Shown: positions 16,699-26,295, counted from the stretch's first letter. The stretch: 64,000 nucleotides of DNA from UBA2421 sp002343075 (GCA_937982565.1 CALJLN010000010.1:62001-126000), one strand, 5' to 3'. The notes: generated from the letters alone by a model not told the origin. Made by a program: numbers and translations.

Positions 16699-17571
16699 TT
16701 AAACCGCCGCCACCTGCATGCTGAGATCTTGTTTGCGGTCTGCCATCTGTGCCCGAAGCCGTGCCAGAATCGAAGAATGCATCTGGCTCACTCGGCTTTC
16801 AGAAAGATCGAGCGTGGCACCGATCTCCTTCATCGTCATTTCTTCAAAGTAGTAAAGCACAATGATAAGCCGTTCGGCCCGGCTGAGGCCCTTTGTCATC
16901 AACTCCTTGAGATCCTTGCGATGGATTTCACGCACCGGGTCGGCGCCGCGTTTATCTTCCAGGACGTCAATCTCACGGACATCTTTGTTGCTGTCGGTCT
17001 CGAACCACTTCCGCGAGAGGCTCACCAGCCCGACCGCCGAGGCGTCCTTCGACATTTTTTCAAACTCGGGCTTGGAAACATTGAGCCGGGTAGCCAGTTC
17101 TTCATCGGTGGGCGAGCGGCCCAATTCTAATTCAAGCTGTTTGGTCGCATTGTCGATCTTATGAGCACGGGATCGGACAAGCCGTGGAACCCAGTCCATC
17201 GAGCGGAGTTCATCGAGAATCGCCCCGCGGATGCGCGGCGCAGAAAAAGTCTCAAACTTCACCCCGCGGTCGAGGTCGAAGCCTTCGATGGCGTCCATGA
17301 GGCCGAAGATGCCGGAGGACATCAGATCATCCAGTTCAACCTCATCGGGCAGCTTGATGTGAATCCGCTCGGCGTTGTAACGCACCAGGTGGAGGTAATG
17401 CTCCATGATGACGTTGCGAAGCAGCTCGCACTTCTGAAACAATGACTGATACTTCGACGCCAGCTCGGCACCCTTGCCCTGCTCGGCCCGTTCCATGTCC
17501 ACGCGCGTCGATTTATAGTCAATCCAGACTTCTTTGATATCCCGCGTACTTGCTCTCGATGTCAGACTCAT
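16699..17571 (-). CDS. fliA: Flagellar sigma factor FliA (sigma-28)
   Basis: FliA directs RNA polymerase to late flagellar and motility promoters. The 290-residue form starting at 17571 has an excellent Shine-Dalgarno (GGGAGG, 5 bases upstream). Region 2 appears as LVRYNAERIHIKLPDEVELD followed by GIFGLMDAIEGFDLDRG and FETFSAPRIRGAILDELRSM, the hallmark of sigma-28; region 3 is LGRSPTDEELATRLNVS; region 4 is LSRAERLIIVLYYFEEMTMK and LDLSESRVSQMHSSILARL. It is the last gene of the flagellar cluster, the same place sigD occupies in the Bacillus fla/che operon. No FlgM-like anti-sigma gene is visible in the window. Confidence 0.95.
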   Translation of the reverse strand: MSLTSRASTRDIKEVWIDYKSTRVDMERAEQGKGAELASKYQSLFQKCELLRNVIMEHYLHLVRYNAERIHIKLPDEVELDDLMSSGIFGLMDAIEGFDLDRGVKFETFSAPRIRGAILDELRSMDWVPRLVRSRAHKIDNATKQLELELGRSPTDEELATRLNVSKPEFEKMSKDASAVGLVSLSRKWFETDSNKDVREIDVLEDKRGADPVREIHRKDLKELMTKGLSRAERLIIVLYYFEEMTMKEIGATLDLSESRVSQMHSSILARLRAQMADRKQDLSMQVAAV

Positions 17572-17720
17572 CAGGCCTCCCGATCCATGGGCGTTTATGT
17601 GCACACTGCAGCGGCGAATGATTGACCAGGGTTCATTCGCATCCACACATCAAACGCGTGTGACATGACAGTCGGTCGTCGTAACAGGCGCAGCGGCATC
17701 GCTGAACCGTCACAATCCCG

Positions 17721-17963
17721 TTATCGGTCACCCGCACTGGAATCCATTCCAGATTTTTCACTTTTTTCTCCCGATCGACTCAAGTTTTCGTCGATCGCGC
17801 TCTCAATCATTGTTCCAATGATCAGTCCGATAACCAGGGTGACCACCATTGCCAACAGCGCCCGGCCAACCGTCGTACCAAACGAATTCCCAACCTGTGC
17901 ACCCGTTAGCAGGCACACAAAAAAAATTACCAGCGAGACTCCCGCGGCGAGGCGTTTGGACAT
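17721..17963 (-). CDS. Small two-helix membrane protein in the flagellar cluster
   Basis: An 80-residue protein with two hydrophobic helices (about residues 6-24, LAAGVSLVIFFVCLLTGAQV, and 33-52, GRALLAMVVTLVIGLIIGTM) and a charged tail. It lies between flhG and fliA on the same strand; 150 bp separate it from fliA. I do not recognise a family. Its position in the run of flagellar genes suggests it may belong to the regulon, but that is only context. Confidence 0.6.
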   Translation of the reverse strand: MSKRLAAGVSLVIFFVCLLTGAQVGNSFGTTVGRALLAMVVTLVIGLIIGTMIESAIDENLSRSGEKSEKSGMDSSAGDR

Positions 17964-17969
17964 AAATTC

Positions 17970-18058
17970 AAGAATGAAGGACCATAAACAAGGGATGAAG
18001 GGTCATCCATGCCACTGATCCTGGTTCATCCTTCCTCCTTCATACCTCATCCTTTACC
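17970..18058. repeat. Degenerate GGATGAAGG word repeat, partly palindromic
   Basis: Between flhG and the small membrane gene the sequence is built from variants of ATGAAGGA and GGATGAAGGG, followed by the complementary words GGTTCATCCTTCC, TCCTTCAT and CTCATCC. It could fold back imperfectly. Similar word-built gaps occur at 28121-28200, 36455-36530, 38170-38350, 41225-41290 and 54115-54285 with other words. Confidence 0.5.
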
Positions 18059-18911
18059 GACGAAACCACCTGCTCATTCGATCAAAAAACCCTTCCGGCT
18101 GAACCGGGCTTGCCACGCCGCTGGCAAGACGCATCGCCAACTGGCTCACACAAACGCTCGCCGGACATTTCGGATATGCCAGAACAAATGGCGTTCGCTT
18201 GCGCACCGAAAGCACCACATGCTCGTCATCCGGCACGCCGCCGGCGTCGAGCAGATTGATATTGAGAAACTGCCTCGCAACTCGCGCAATCCGGTCGTAA
18301 ACCAGTTCGCCTTCGCGCTCCGACAGGGTCTGATTGACCAGCAGGCTCACCCGCCGGTCGGATTGATCGCGGCTGAGCACTTTAATCACGGCATACGCAT
18401 CGGTAATCGCGGTGGGTTCAGGCGTGGTAACGACCAGCACATGATCGGCCGCCCGTGTAAACGATAGCACATTCGGGCTGATGCCTGCACCAGTGTCGAT
18501 CACAAGGTAGTCGGCCTGCTGTTCTATCTGCTGCAGCGAATCTACCAATCGCTGGCGGTCTGATTCGGTGAGATCGGCCATTTTTGCCAGACCCGATGCC
18601 CCACCGATCAGCCGAAACCCGCCCGGTGCCTTCACCATAACCTCGTTGATATCGCGCTTGCCGCTGATAACGTGCGCCAGATTGCAGGGCAAATCGATAT
18701 TGCAGAGAACATCGGCATTAGCCAACCCGAGATCGGCGTCCAGCAGCACGACATCCTTCCCCGCCGACGCCAGCCGGATGGAGAGATTGACCGCGATGTT
18801 GCTCTTCCCCACGCCGCCCTTACCGCTGGCGATGGCGATCACGGTCGCCTGCCGCGCCGTGGCACGGGCGAGCGATCGCAGATGCGTGGCCTGGTCCATC
18901 AATGCAGTCAT
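18054..18911 (-). CDS. flhG: Flagellar number regulator FlhG (MinD-like ATPase)
   Basis: FlhG/FleN is a MinD-family ATPase that limits flagellar number and pairs with the GTPase FlhF. The deviant Walker A motif SGKGGVGKSN is at residues 29-38, the switch region is VVLLDADLGLANADVL, and DYLVIDTGAG is Walker B. The N-terminal residues before the P-loop (HLRSLARA) resemble the FlhF-activating DQAxxLR motif (DQATHLRSL at 6-14). The C-terminus lacks a long extension and ends FFDRMSRWFRR, a short amphipathic stretch like the MinD-type membrane anchor. The start overlaps the flhF stop by 4 bases. Confidence 0.92.
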   Translation of the reverse strand: MTALMDQATHLRSLARATARQATVIAIASGKGGVGKSNIAVNLSIRLASAGKDVVLLDADLGLANADVLCNIDLPCNLAHVISGKRDINEVMVKAPGGFRLIGGASGLAKMADLTESDRQRLVDSLQQIEQQADYLVIDTGAGISPNVLSFTRAADHVLVVTTPEPTAITDAYAVIKVLSRDQSDRRVSLLVNQTLSEREGELVYDRIARVARQFLNINLLDAGGVPDDEHVVLSVRKRTPFVLAYPKCPASVCVSQLAMRLASGVASPVQPEGFFDRMSRWFRR

Positions 18912-20098
18912 ATGCCCATCCCAAGAATCAATTGAGCGAGCCTGCGCCCGCGGCCAACTTCGATATCGTCGGGCACATCCTGCCCGGTGGTGACGTACGA
19001 GATCGACTTGTTCAAATTCCGTACCACGTTCAGAATTACGCCCATCTGCGCCGCTTCATCCAGCTTGGTAAAGATGATCTTGTCAAACTTCACCTCGCCG
19101 AATCGCTCCACCGCAAGCTCGACACACCCCTGGTTGGATGTGCTCGAAACCACCAGATGCGTCTCATCCACGCCCGCAGCGGCGAGGAAAGTTTTGAGTT
19201 CGCTCAGCTTCATCGTGTCGTTCGGGCTTCGCCCGGCGGTGTCAATGAGAACAAACTCACAATCAGCCATCGCGGCGACGGCTTCGCGAATGTCGTCCGG
19301 GGTGGCGACGACTTTCAAAGCCGAGCCGAGAATGTCTGCGTACTTTTTCAACTGATCGATCGCTGCGATGCGATAGGTATCGATCGTAATCAGGCCAACC
19401 TTGCGCCTTTCGCGCAATTTCAGGTTGGCGGCTAACTTTGCGATCGTCGTTGTCTTGCCGACGCCTGTCGGACCGATCAGTGCGACAATATGCGGCCCGA
19501 TCGCCTTCGTCCGCACGATCGGACCGCTCACCGGTATCAGTTTTTCGAGCTGCTCCGCAATTTTCTCGCGCACAAACTCGGTCTGAGCCATGTGTTCCGG
19601 GCGAACCGTTTCGCGAATCTTTCGCAGCACCTCGCGGGCCAGTTCGTCGGCCACCTGGTGCTGAATGAGCTTCCGATAGTGCTCGAACAGATCTTCCGGC
19701 AAATCGGGTGATGATCCTGAGCGAACATCAATGCTCAACTGCTTCAGCAGCACCTTGACCGTCTCAATTTCGTTGCGCAGCGCCAGCGTGGTGATGTTGC
19801 TCACGGCGGCGGTTTTGAGCAGTTCTGCACCGGGGGCCGGCTTCTTGCCCGGCGGCGTAGCCAAGGCGACGGCGGAATAGGCCGCTGCGGCCGGCTTCTT
19901 TGCAACCGCCGGACGACGCACCGGCACATCGGCACCGCTCCCGGCGGTGATCTCAACGATCTCGATCCGTCGAAGTCCCAGCCACCTCCTCTGGGCGACC
20001 GTGCGCGTGTGCAGAATCACCGCGTCGCCGCCTAGTTCGCTCTTAACAAGCGTAAGGCAGTCAGACATGGTTGCCGCTCTAAACGTCTTCAAACCCAT
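18908..20098 (-). CDS. flhF: Flagellar biosynthesis GTPase FlhF
   Basis: FlhF is an SRP-type GTPase that places flagella. The start at 20098 gives the conserved N-terminus MGLKTFRAATMSDCLTLVK; a GTG at 20125 is less likely. Residues 30-130 are a low-complexity B region rich in Ala, Lys and Pro. The NG domain follows with G1 GPTGVGKTTT at 209-218, IDTYRIAAIDQLKKYADIL (G2), IDTAGRS (G3) and FTKLDEA (G4). Length 396 is normal. It lies 46 bp after flhA and overlaps flhG. Confidence 0.94.
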   Translation of the reverse strand: MGLKTFRAATMSDCLTLVKSELGGDAVILHTRTVAQRRWLGLRRIEIVEITAGSGADVPVRRPAVAKKPAAAAYSAVALATPPGKKPAPGAELLKTAAVSNITTLALRNEIETVKVLLKQLSIDVRSGSSPDLPEDLFEHYRKLIQHQVADELAREVLRKIRETVRPEHMAQTEFVREKIAEQLEKLIPVSGPIVRTKAIGPHIVALIGPTGVGKTTTIAKLAANLKLRERRKVGLITIDTYRIAAIDQLKKYADILGSALKVVATPDDIREAVAAMADCEFVLIDTAGRSPNDTMKLSELKTFLAAAGVDETHLVVSSTSNQGCVELAVERFGEVKFDKIIFTKLDEAAQMGVILNVVRNLNKSISYVTTGQDVPDDIEVGRGRRLAQLILGMGI

Positions 20099-20144
20099 AC
20101 TTACTTCGACCGACGGTTTCGTCACCGCCGGTCGCTCCCGTTAT

Positions 20145-22250
20145 CTACCCGTTTAACCCTGCCATCCCCACTGCTTCGACGGCGACATCGCTCGTCACTT
20201 CGTTGTAAGCCAGAACCGCCGCCTGGGGCAGGGCCGGTTCGATCATCCGCCGCACGACAGAACGTATCTGCGGGCTGCAGAGCACCACCGCATTGCGGCC
20301 TGCCTGCAAAAGTTCGCCCACTTTCTCGGCGATGCTCTTCACAATCTGCTGCTGAGTCGCCGGCGGAAGAGATACCGCCCCGCCGCGCTCCCGATCGACG
20401 TGTCCGTTTACAAACTCTTCCAGCGTCGGATCGAGGGTAACACACCAGATCTTGTCTGAATCATCGACATACTGTTTGCAAATGGTGCGCGCCATGGCAT
20501 TTCTGGCATATTCGGTCAGCACATCAAGGTCTTTGGTCCGCGTCGCACAATCGCCAATGGCTTCGAGAATGGTCTCCAGGTCACGGATCGGCACGCGCTC
20601 TCGCAGCAGGTTTTGGAGCACCCGCTGCAATTCCCCGGGCTTCACGAGTGTCGGAATCACTTCTTCAACCAGCGCCGGGCACCGCTGCTTAAGATTCTCG
20701 ATGAGGTTTTTCACCTCTTGCCGCGTGAGCAATTCGTAGGCGTGGCTCTTCACCAGTTCGGTGAGGTGGGTCGCCAGCACCGCCGACGCTTCAACGACGG
20801 TGTAGTTCATCATCTCCGCCGCCGCCCGCTGTGGGTCGGTAATCCAGTATGCAGGCAGGCCGAACGCAGGCTCTTTTGTGAGGGTCGCATGCGCAATTTC
20901 TCCGCTGGCCGCGCCGGAATCCATGGCGAGGAACTGATCGGGAAACGTCTCGCCTTTGCCGACCGTATTGCCCCTGATCTTGACCAGATAATCGTTCGCC
21001 CCAAGCTGAATATTGTCGCGAATTCGAATCGGCGGCACGACGATGCCCAGTTCCATCGCTACCTGCCTGCGAATGAGGCTGATTCGGTCGAGCAAATCGC
21101 CGCCCTTGGTGGTATCGACAAGCTTCACAAGTCCATAGCCCACCTCGAGTTCCATCGTGTCCACGTCCAGCAGCTTCTCGACCTTTTCAGGCTCTTTCTT
21201 CGCCTCGGCCTCTTTCAGGCGCGCGGTGGTGGCCTCGACGGCGGCGCGCTTCTGGTTGCGCGTGAGAATGAAAGCAACCCCCCCGCAACTGGCCGCGAGA
21301 ATCAGCAGCGGCACCGCGGGAAGGCCCGTCACCGACATCAACCCAAGAAAGATCGCCGCGACCATCAACGGCTTGGGGTTGGCAAGCAGCTGACCGAACA
21401 TTTCCTCGCCCAGGTCGGTCTTGCTGCTCGACCGCGTGACGATGAGACCGGCGCCGAGCGACACGATGAACGCCGGAATCTGGCTCACCAGCCCATCACC
21501 AATGGTGAGGATCGTGTACATCTTCATCGTGTCGAGAATGGGCCACTTGTGCTCGACCATTCCGACATAAAACCCGCCGAGAATATTCACCACCGTCACA
21601 ATCACCGCAGCGATTGCATCGCCGCGCACAAACTTGCTGGCACCGTCCATCGCACCATAAAAGTCGGCTTCATCGGCAATCTCATCACGGCGCTTGCGGG
21701 CATCGGCTTCGGTGATATGGCCGGCATTTAGGTCGGCATCGATCGCCATCTGCTTGCCGGGCATCGCGTCCAACGTAAATCGCGCCGCCACTTCACTGAT
21801 GCGCGTCGCGCCCTTGGTGATAACGACGAACTGAATGACGAAAATGATGACGAAGATAATCAGCCCGACTGCCAGGCTGCCGCTCGTAACAAAACTGCTG
21901 AACGCGAGAATGACCTCGCCCGCGGCATGTCGCGCCACCTCCGGCGATGCACCGCCGTCGCCGGCGGTGAGAATCAGGCGTGTGGTCGCGACGTTCAGCA
22001 CCAGCCGAAACAGCGTTACGGCCAGCAGCAACGATGGAAAGACCGCAAACTCCAGCGGGCTCTTTACATAAATCGTGGTGACCAGGATGACGATCGAAAG
22101 CGCAATGTTGATCACCAGCAGCAAATCGAGCACCGACGGGGGCAATGGAACGAGGATCACGCCCAGAAGGCCCATCAGCGCGAGCGGGAAAATCAGCGCG
22201 CGATGCTCCTGCAACTTGGCAAGGATGGGGTTGGGTGCGACGGATGCCAT
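20145..22250 (-). CDS. flhA: Flagellar type III export gate protein FlhA
   Basis: FlhA is the large inner-membrane gate protein of the flagellar export apparatus. The 701-residue form from ATG 22250 fits the family; an in-frame start at 22325 adds unconserved residues. Eight membrane helices fill the N-terminal half; the FHIPEP-type cytoplasmic loop is seen as VITKGATRISEVAARFTLDA and GKQMAIDADLNAG. The C-terminal cytoplasmic domain, which binds export chaperones, starts around VDTMELEVGYGLVKLVD. It follows flhB after 85 bp and precedes flhF. Confidence 0.95.
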   Translation of the reverse strand: MASVAPNPILAKLQEHRALIFPLALMGLLGVILVPLPPSVLDLLLVINIALSIVILVTTIYVKSPLEFAVFPSLLLAVTLFRLVLNVATTRLILTAGDGGASPEVARHAAGEVILAFSSFVTSGSLAVGLIIFVIIFVIQFVVITKGATRISEVAARFTLDAMPGKQMAIDADLNAGHITEADARKRRDEIADEADFYGAMDGASKFVRGDAIAAVIVTVVNILGGFYVGMVEHKWPILDTMKMYTILTIGDGLVSQIPAFIVSLGAGLIVTRSSSKTDLGEEMFGQLLANPKPLMVAAIFLGLMSVTGLPAVPLLILAASCGGVAFILTRNQKRAAVEATTARLKEAEAKKEPEKVEKLLDVDTMELEVGYGLVKLVDTTKGGDLLDRISLIRRQVAMELGIVVPPIRIRDNIQLGANDYLVKIRGNTVGKGETFPDQFLAMDSGAASGEIAHATLTKEPAFGLPAYWITDPQRAAAEMMNYTVVEASAVLATHLTELVKSHAYELLTRQEVKNLIENLKQRCPALVEEVIPTLVKPGELQRVLQNLLRERVPIRDLETILEAIGDCATRTKDLDVLTEYARNAMARTICKQYVDDSDKIWCVTLDPTLEEFVNGHVDRERGGAVSLPPATQQQIVKSIAEKVGELLQAGRNAVVLCSPQIRSVVRRMIEPALPQAAVLAYNEVTSDVAVEAVGMAGLNG

Positions 22251-22335
22251 GTTCGATTTGCTGGTTGTTGGTTGCTCGTCGCGGGTTGGTGTGCATTTGA
22301 GGGCTTCACCAGTGACCCGCGGCAAGTCGACCGCG

Positions 22336-23409
22336 TTACGCTGCTCTCTTCACCTTTCCGCTCAACTCGTACACATATGCCAAAATCTCCGCGACTGCGG
22401 CGTAGTATTGTTCAGGGATTTCCTGGCCCACTTCCACCAGCCGCCACAATGCCCGCGCCAGCGGAGGCCGTTCGAGGATCGGCACGCCGGCTTCGATCGC
22501 CGTCTCACGGATTTTCTGGGCGATATACCCACGCCCCTTCGCAACCACCCTGGGCGCATGAAATCCGTCTTCATACTTCAGTGCCACGGCGTACTCGGTG
22601 GGATTGGTTACGATCACATCGGCGGTGGGGACGGCGGTCTTGATGCGCTGCATCGCGCGCTGCATCGCGATTTGGCGCCGACGCTGCTTGATCAATGGGT
22701 CGCCTTCCATCTTTTTCATCTCGTCCTTCACCTGCTGCTTGGTCATCTTCAGTTCATGCTCCGTCCGATACCGCTGCCAGAAGTAGTCCAGGATCGCCAG
22801 CACAAAAAGCAGCACCCCCAGACGCAGAAAGATGGAAAAAATGATCTCGCTCGCAAGCGCAAAGATCTGCAATACAGAGAGTTGCGCAACCAAGACGATC
22901 TGCTCCAGCCGCCCATGCACCGCTGAGTAGGCTACCGTGCTCACCACGATGAGCTTGGCGATGTTCATCACCAGTTGCATCGAACCCTTTCCCTTGCCAA
23001 ACAGGCGCTTGAGGCCCTTGGTCGGCTTGAGCGCCCCCAGGTTCGGCTGCAGCCGTTTCGGATTAAACACGAGGCCAACTTGCGCGAGGTTGATCAGCAC
23101 CGCGGCCAGCGCCACACCCAGTAGGAGCGGGATCATGGCAGGACCAATGATGCCGATCAGGCTGACCACCAGCGAAGAAATGTTTCGCGGGTCATGATCG
23201 GACAGTACTTCCCGCGAAATGACATGCTCGGTCACCGCCCGCAGTGCGTTTACAAGGTCGCCGCCCTTCACCTGCAGCATGAACAACATACCCAGGATCA
23301 CCGCCGCGGCGGTTAAATCGGTGGAGCGCGCGATGTTTCCCTGCTCGCGCGCCTCCTGCCGGCGGCGGGGTGTCGGGGCTTCGGTTTTATCGCCTAGCTC
23401 ATCGGCCAT
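22336..23409 (-). CDS. flhB: Flagellar export switch protein FlhB with NPTE instead of NPTH
   Basis: FlhB sets the export apparatus and its cleaved cytoplasmic domain controls the hook-to-filament substrate switch. The protein (357 residues) begins ADELGDKTEAPTPRRRQEAR, the family start, has four membrane helices, and a C-terminal domain with VTNPTEYAVALKYEDG. The autocleavage motif is normally NPTH; here the Asn-Pro-Thr needed for cleavage is kept but His is Glu (GAG codon). It begins 20 bp after fliR. Confidence 0.95.
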   Translation of the reverse strand: MADELGDKTEAPTPRRRQEAREQGNIARSTDLTAAAVILGMLFMLQVKGGDLVNALRAVTEHVISREVLSDHDPRNISSLVVSLIGIIGPAMIPLLLGVALAAVLINLAQVGLVFNPKRLQPNLGALKPTKGLKRLFGKGKGSMQLVMNIAKLIVVSTVAYSAVHGRLEQIVLVAQLSVLQIFALASEIIFSIFLRLGVLLFVLAILDYFWQRYRTEHELKMTKQQVKDEMKKMEGDPLIKQRRRQIAMQRAMQRIKTAVPTADVIVTNPTEYAVALKYEDGFHAPRVVAKGRGYIAQKIRETAIEAGVPILERPPLARALWRLVEVGQEIPEQYYAAVAEILAYVYELSGKVKRAA

Positions 23410-23429
23410 CCGTGGCCATCCTTACGCTT

Positions 23430-24239
23430 TCACCGCACTGGCGGCAGCGAATACGCCGCCTCGACTGCATCCACATTGGTCGATACCGCGCCGACCAGTA
23501 CCTCGCTCGTGATCTTCACTCCCGCCACCAGCACAATCATGCCAACCAGCGAGCGCACAGTCAGTCCCATCGTCATCACGTTCATTTGCGGCATGGTCTT
23601 GCTCAACGCGCCCATCGCGACATCGACGATCAACATCGTCACCAGCATCGGTGCCGCAATTTGCAACGAAAGCATGGTGGCGGCGGTAAACATCTGAATC
23701 ACCAGTGCGAACACCGACGCATCGAGGCCCACACTCAGTGGAGGCAACACCGCAAAACTCGCGTGAACTCCGCGAAAGAGCGCCGCAGGGCCGTTGACCA
23801 GCGGACTCATGAAGATCAGCAGCGCCAGCAGATACTGCAGATCGCCGATGAGCGAGCTGGATGCACCAAACTGCGGATCAAATGACTGCGCCAGCGAAAG
23901 CCCCATTTGCTGGCCCATGATTTCGCCAGCCCACTGCGCCGCCACAAAGACAAACGACAAGCACATGCCCATCGCGATTCCAAAGAACAACTCACCACCG
24001 AGCGCGATGGTGAGCGTCGCAAGGTCGGCCGGCAGCGCCACAGGCATCCGGACCGCGCCGGCCATGCTGAAGCCGATGAGCACGACCAACATCACGCGCA
24101 CCCGTTTCGGAATGCGCGCACTACCCAGCAGCGGGGCCATTACAAAGATTCCGGCGACGCGAAACATCACCAGAAGCAAGGCCGGCGCCGACACGGCGAC
24201 GTGGTCCACAAACTCTCGAAGTGCCTGTTCTAAACCCAT
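23430..24239 (-). CDS. fliR: Flagellar export gate protein FliR
   Basis: FliR is one of the core export-gate subunits with FliP and FliQ. The 269-residue protein has about six hydrophobic helices and family segments such as VMFRVAGIFVMAPLLGSARI near the start, LFFGIAMGMCLSFVFVAAQW and MGQQMGLSLAQSFDPQFG, and ends with VRSLVGMIVLVAGVKITSEV. It sits between fliQ (86 bp upstream) and flhB. Start at 24239 is consistent with the family. Confidence 0.93.
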   Translation of the reverse strand: MGLEQALREFVDHVAVSAPALLLVMFRVAGIFVMAPLLGSARIPKRVRVMLVVLIGFSMAGAVRMPVALPADLATLTIALGGELFFGIAMGMCLSFVFVAAQWAGEIMGQQMGLSLAQSFDPQFGASSSLIGDLQYLLALLIFMSPLVNGPAALFRGVHASFAVLPPLSVGLDASVFALVIQMFTAATMLSLQIAAPMLVTMLIVDVAMGALSKTMPQMNVMTMGLTVRSLVGMIVLVAGVKITSEVLVGAVSTNVDAVEAAYSLPPVR

Positions 24240-24325
24240 TGCTGCACAACTGTTACGACGATTTCCAGATCAGTATCTGTCTCTATTGCTGCGACTGATC
24301 GCTACCGACCCATTCCTGGCTGAGG

Positions 24326-24592
24326 TTATGGAAGCTGACCAGTCAAAAATAGCGCCGCGGAGTACTCGAGCAGCCGACTCGCGATCCAAGGCATCAACAA
24401 CACCGCGGCGAAAATCATCGCCGTGATCTTGGGCACAAAAGTAAGCGTCTGTTCCTGAATCTGGGTGACGGCCTGCACCAGCGAAATGATGATCCCCACG
24501 ACCATGCCGATGAGCAGCATGGGCGACGAAATCAACAGCGCAAGCAGTAATGTGTGTTGAACGATGTCTACGGCTGCGCCGAGGTCGATCAT
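24326..24592 (-). CDS. fliQ: Flagellar export gate protein FliQ
   Basis: An 88-residue two-helix membrane protein with the conserved layout of FliQ: LLLALLISSPMLLIGMVVGI followed by IISLVQAVTQIQEQTLTFVP and a second helix (ITAMIFAAVLLMPWIASRLL). The QIQEQTLTFVPK segment is the family signature between the helices. It forms the export gate with FliP and FliR. Position between fliP and fliR is standard. Confidence 0.94.
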   Translation of the reverse strand: MIDLGAAVDIVQHTLLLALLISSPMLLIGMVVGIIISLVQAVTQIQEQTLTFVPKITAMIFAAVLLMPWIASRLLEYSAALFLTGQLP

Positions 24593-24689
24593 CTCACACC
24601 CGTCCTTGAGTGTGTCGCCGATCTGAAGTGAACTGCGACTAAACTAAAACTACATCACTGGTCCGGTCATCCATGACCCAACCAATCGA

Positions 24690-25541
24690 TCATGTGACGA
24701 ATGTACCCATCAGTTGCGCGGTTATCAATCGCCATCCGTCGACAAGGACAAACAAAAGCAACTTAAATGGCAGCGAGATCAACACCGGCGGCAGCATCAT
24801 CATTCCCATGCTGATCAGAACCGATGAAATCACTACGTCGATAATCAGGAATGGCAGATAGATCTTGAAGCCCATCAAAAATGCGGTCTTCAATTCACTC
24901 AGCACAAAGCCGGGGATGAGGGTCATCGTTCCTACATCGCCCCAGGTCGGCTGCTCCTTTGCTGCGGCGCCTTCGCGGAACTTGTAGAACAGGAAGACAT
25001 CCTCATGGTTCTCGGCCTTCGAAACTTGCGCGATCATGAACTCACGAATGGGCACTTCAGCCCGGGCAAGCGCCATTCGCTGGTCGATCTGTCCGTTGAG
25101 ATACGGCGACAGCGCTTCGTTGTTCACGCGCTGCCAGGTCGGCCCCATGACCAAAAACGTCATAAACAGCGATAAACCAATGATAATCTGGTTAGGCGGC
25201 AGATTTTGCGTGCCGAGCGCCTGACGCAATAGCGACAACACAATGATGATGCGCGTGAAGCTCGTCATCATTATCAAGATGGCAGGCGCGAGCGAGAGGA
25301 CGGTCATCAGGAAGATGATCTGCATCGCCGCGGAAAAATTGGCTCGATCGGTGAGGTCGGGCAGTTGCATCGAGGGTGCCGGCGTCACGGCGGGGTTGCC
25401 CCGCTGGATGGTCAACGGGCGCCCGTCCATGGGAATATCCGTTGACGCCTCTTGCGCGCGCGCCGCCGACGGTACCACCCATAGCGCGATGAGAAGTATC
25501 CACCGCAATGGATTGACGCGAGCATCCTGCTGCATCGCCAT
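24690..25541 (-). CDS. fliP: Flagellar export gate protein FliP
   Basis: FliP is the main subunit of the flagellar export gate. The 283-residue protein has an N-terminal signal peptide (LRWILLIALWVVPSAARA), as in other FliP proteins, and the family segments TSFTRIIIVLSLLRQALGTQ, LPPNQIIIGLSLFMTFLVMG and MGFKIYLPFLIIDVVISSVL, ending LLFVLVDGWRLITAQL. Start ATG 25541; a second ATG two codons on is possible. It follows fliO after 43 bp. Confidence 0.95.
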   Translation of the reverse strand: MAMQQDARVNPLRWILLIALWVVPSAARAQEASTDIPMDGRPLTIQRGNPAVTPAPSMQLPDLTDRANFSAAMQIIFLMTVLSLAPAILIMMTSFTRIIIVLSLLRQALGTQNLPPNQIIIGLSLFMTFLVMGPTWQRVNNEALSPYLNGQIDQRMALARAEVPIREFMIAQVSKAENHEDVFLFYKFREGAAAKEQPTWGDVGTMTLIPGFVLSELKTAFLMGFKIYLPFLIIDVVISSVLISMGMMMLPPVLISLPFKLLLFVLVDGWRLITAQLMGTFVT

Positions 25542-25584
25542 TCCCTTTCAAAAGAAACTCACCCGGACAACTCCATCTCGGGTG

Positions 25585-26295
25585 CTACTGCTTCCTGTAC
25601 TGCCTTGCCATGCTGCGCACCTTGTCCATCAGCCCCGCAATCTCGCCGCGGGCTTCGTCGAGGGCGGGATCGATGTCGGTCGCGGTCATCGACACGCCCA
25701 CCGCACCAGATGCGATTGGCTGATTCTCAAGTTCGTCGGCGGCAAAGTCTTCATCTGCCTTCTTGAGCCACTTACGAAAGCCCCCCGCCCGTGCCGACCC
25801 GTCGTCGACTTGCAACTGGCCCAGCAGCGACGCAACCTCGTCGGCCTCGGTAACCTGACACAACGTGCTTAGCTGCCCCGCATTGTCAGCTGCCACAACG
25901 ATCCGATTGCCCACCTGCAACATCACAACCTGCTGCCGAGGGCCAGTCGTGGTTCTGCCGAGAACGCGGATGACTTTCCCCGCTCCCATCGCGCTCGACA
26001 CACCCAGCCAACGACGGGCGATGTATTTCATCGCGAAAATGATCCCGATCACCAGCGCCAGCGCCGCGGCGACGCGCGCCCAGTCGAACTTAGGCGGAGC
26101 AAACTGACCCGGCATCAACTGAGCTGCAGCGGGTGCGGTGGTTGGAGAAGAAACGGCGCCCTCATTGCCCGCTGCCTGGCTCAGCACGGGTTGATCATCG
26201 AATCGCGTGCCCGGCTGCGTCGATTGCGCGGCGGCACTCCCGCTCGATATGACGAGTGTACAAATGAGCACGAGATGGCTCATGCCAAACTTCAT
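25585..26295 (-). CDS. fliO: Flagellar export assembly protein FliO
   Basis: FliO helps assemble the FliP ring. The 236-residue product starts at ATG 26295, whose codon overlaps the fliN stop (ATGA), strong support for this start over the in-frame one at 26346. It has a signal peptide (MSHLVLICTLVISSGSAAAQ), a low-complexity spacer, one membrane helix (VAAALALVIGIIFAMKYIA), then the FliO domain with KVIRVLGRTTTGPRQQVVML and VGNRIVVAADNAGQLSTLCQ. FliO is poorly conserved; context and domain both fit. Confidence 0.88.
   Translation of the reverse strand: MKFGMSHLVLICTLVISSGSAAAQSTQPGTRFDDQPVLSQAAGNEGAVSSPTTAPAAAQLMPGQFAPPKFDWARVAAALALVIGIIFAMKYIARRWLGVSSAMGAGKVIRVLGRTTTGPRQQVVMLQVGNRIVVAADNAGQLSTLCQVTEADEVASLLGQLQVDDGSARAGGFRKWLKKADEDFAADELENQPIASGAVGVSMTATDIDPALDEARGEIAGLMDKVRSMARQYRKQ

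Noticed and set aside
20613..21731. A 372-codon plus-strand frame inside flhA
   Set aside because: Antisense shadow of flhA without domain-like composition.
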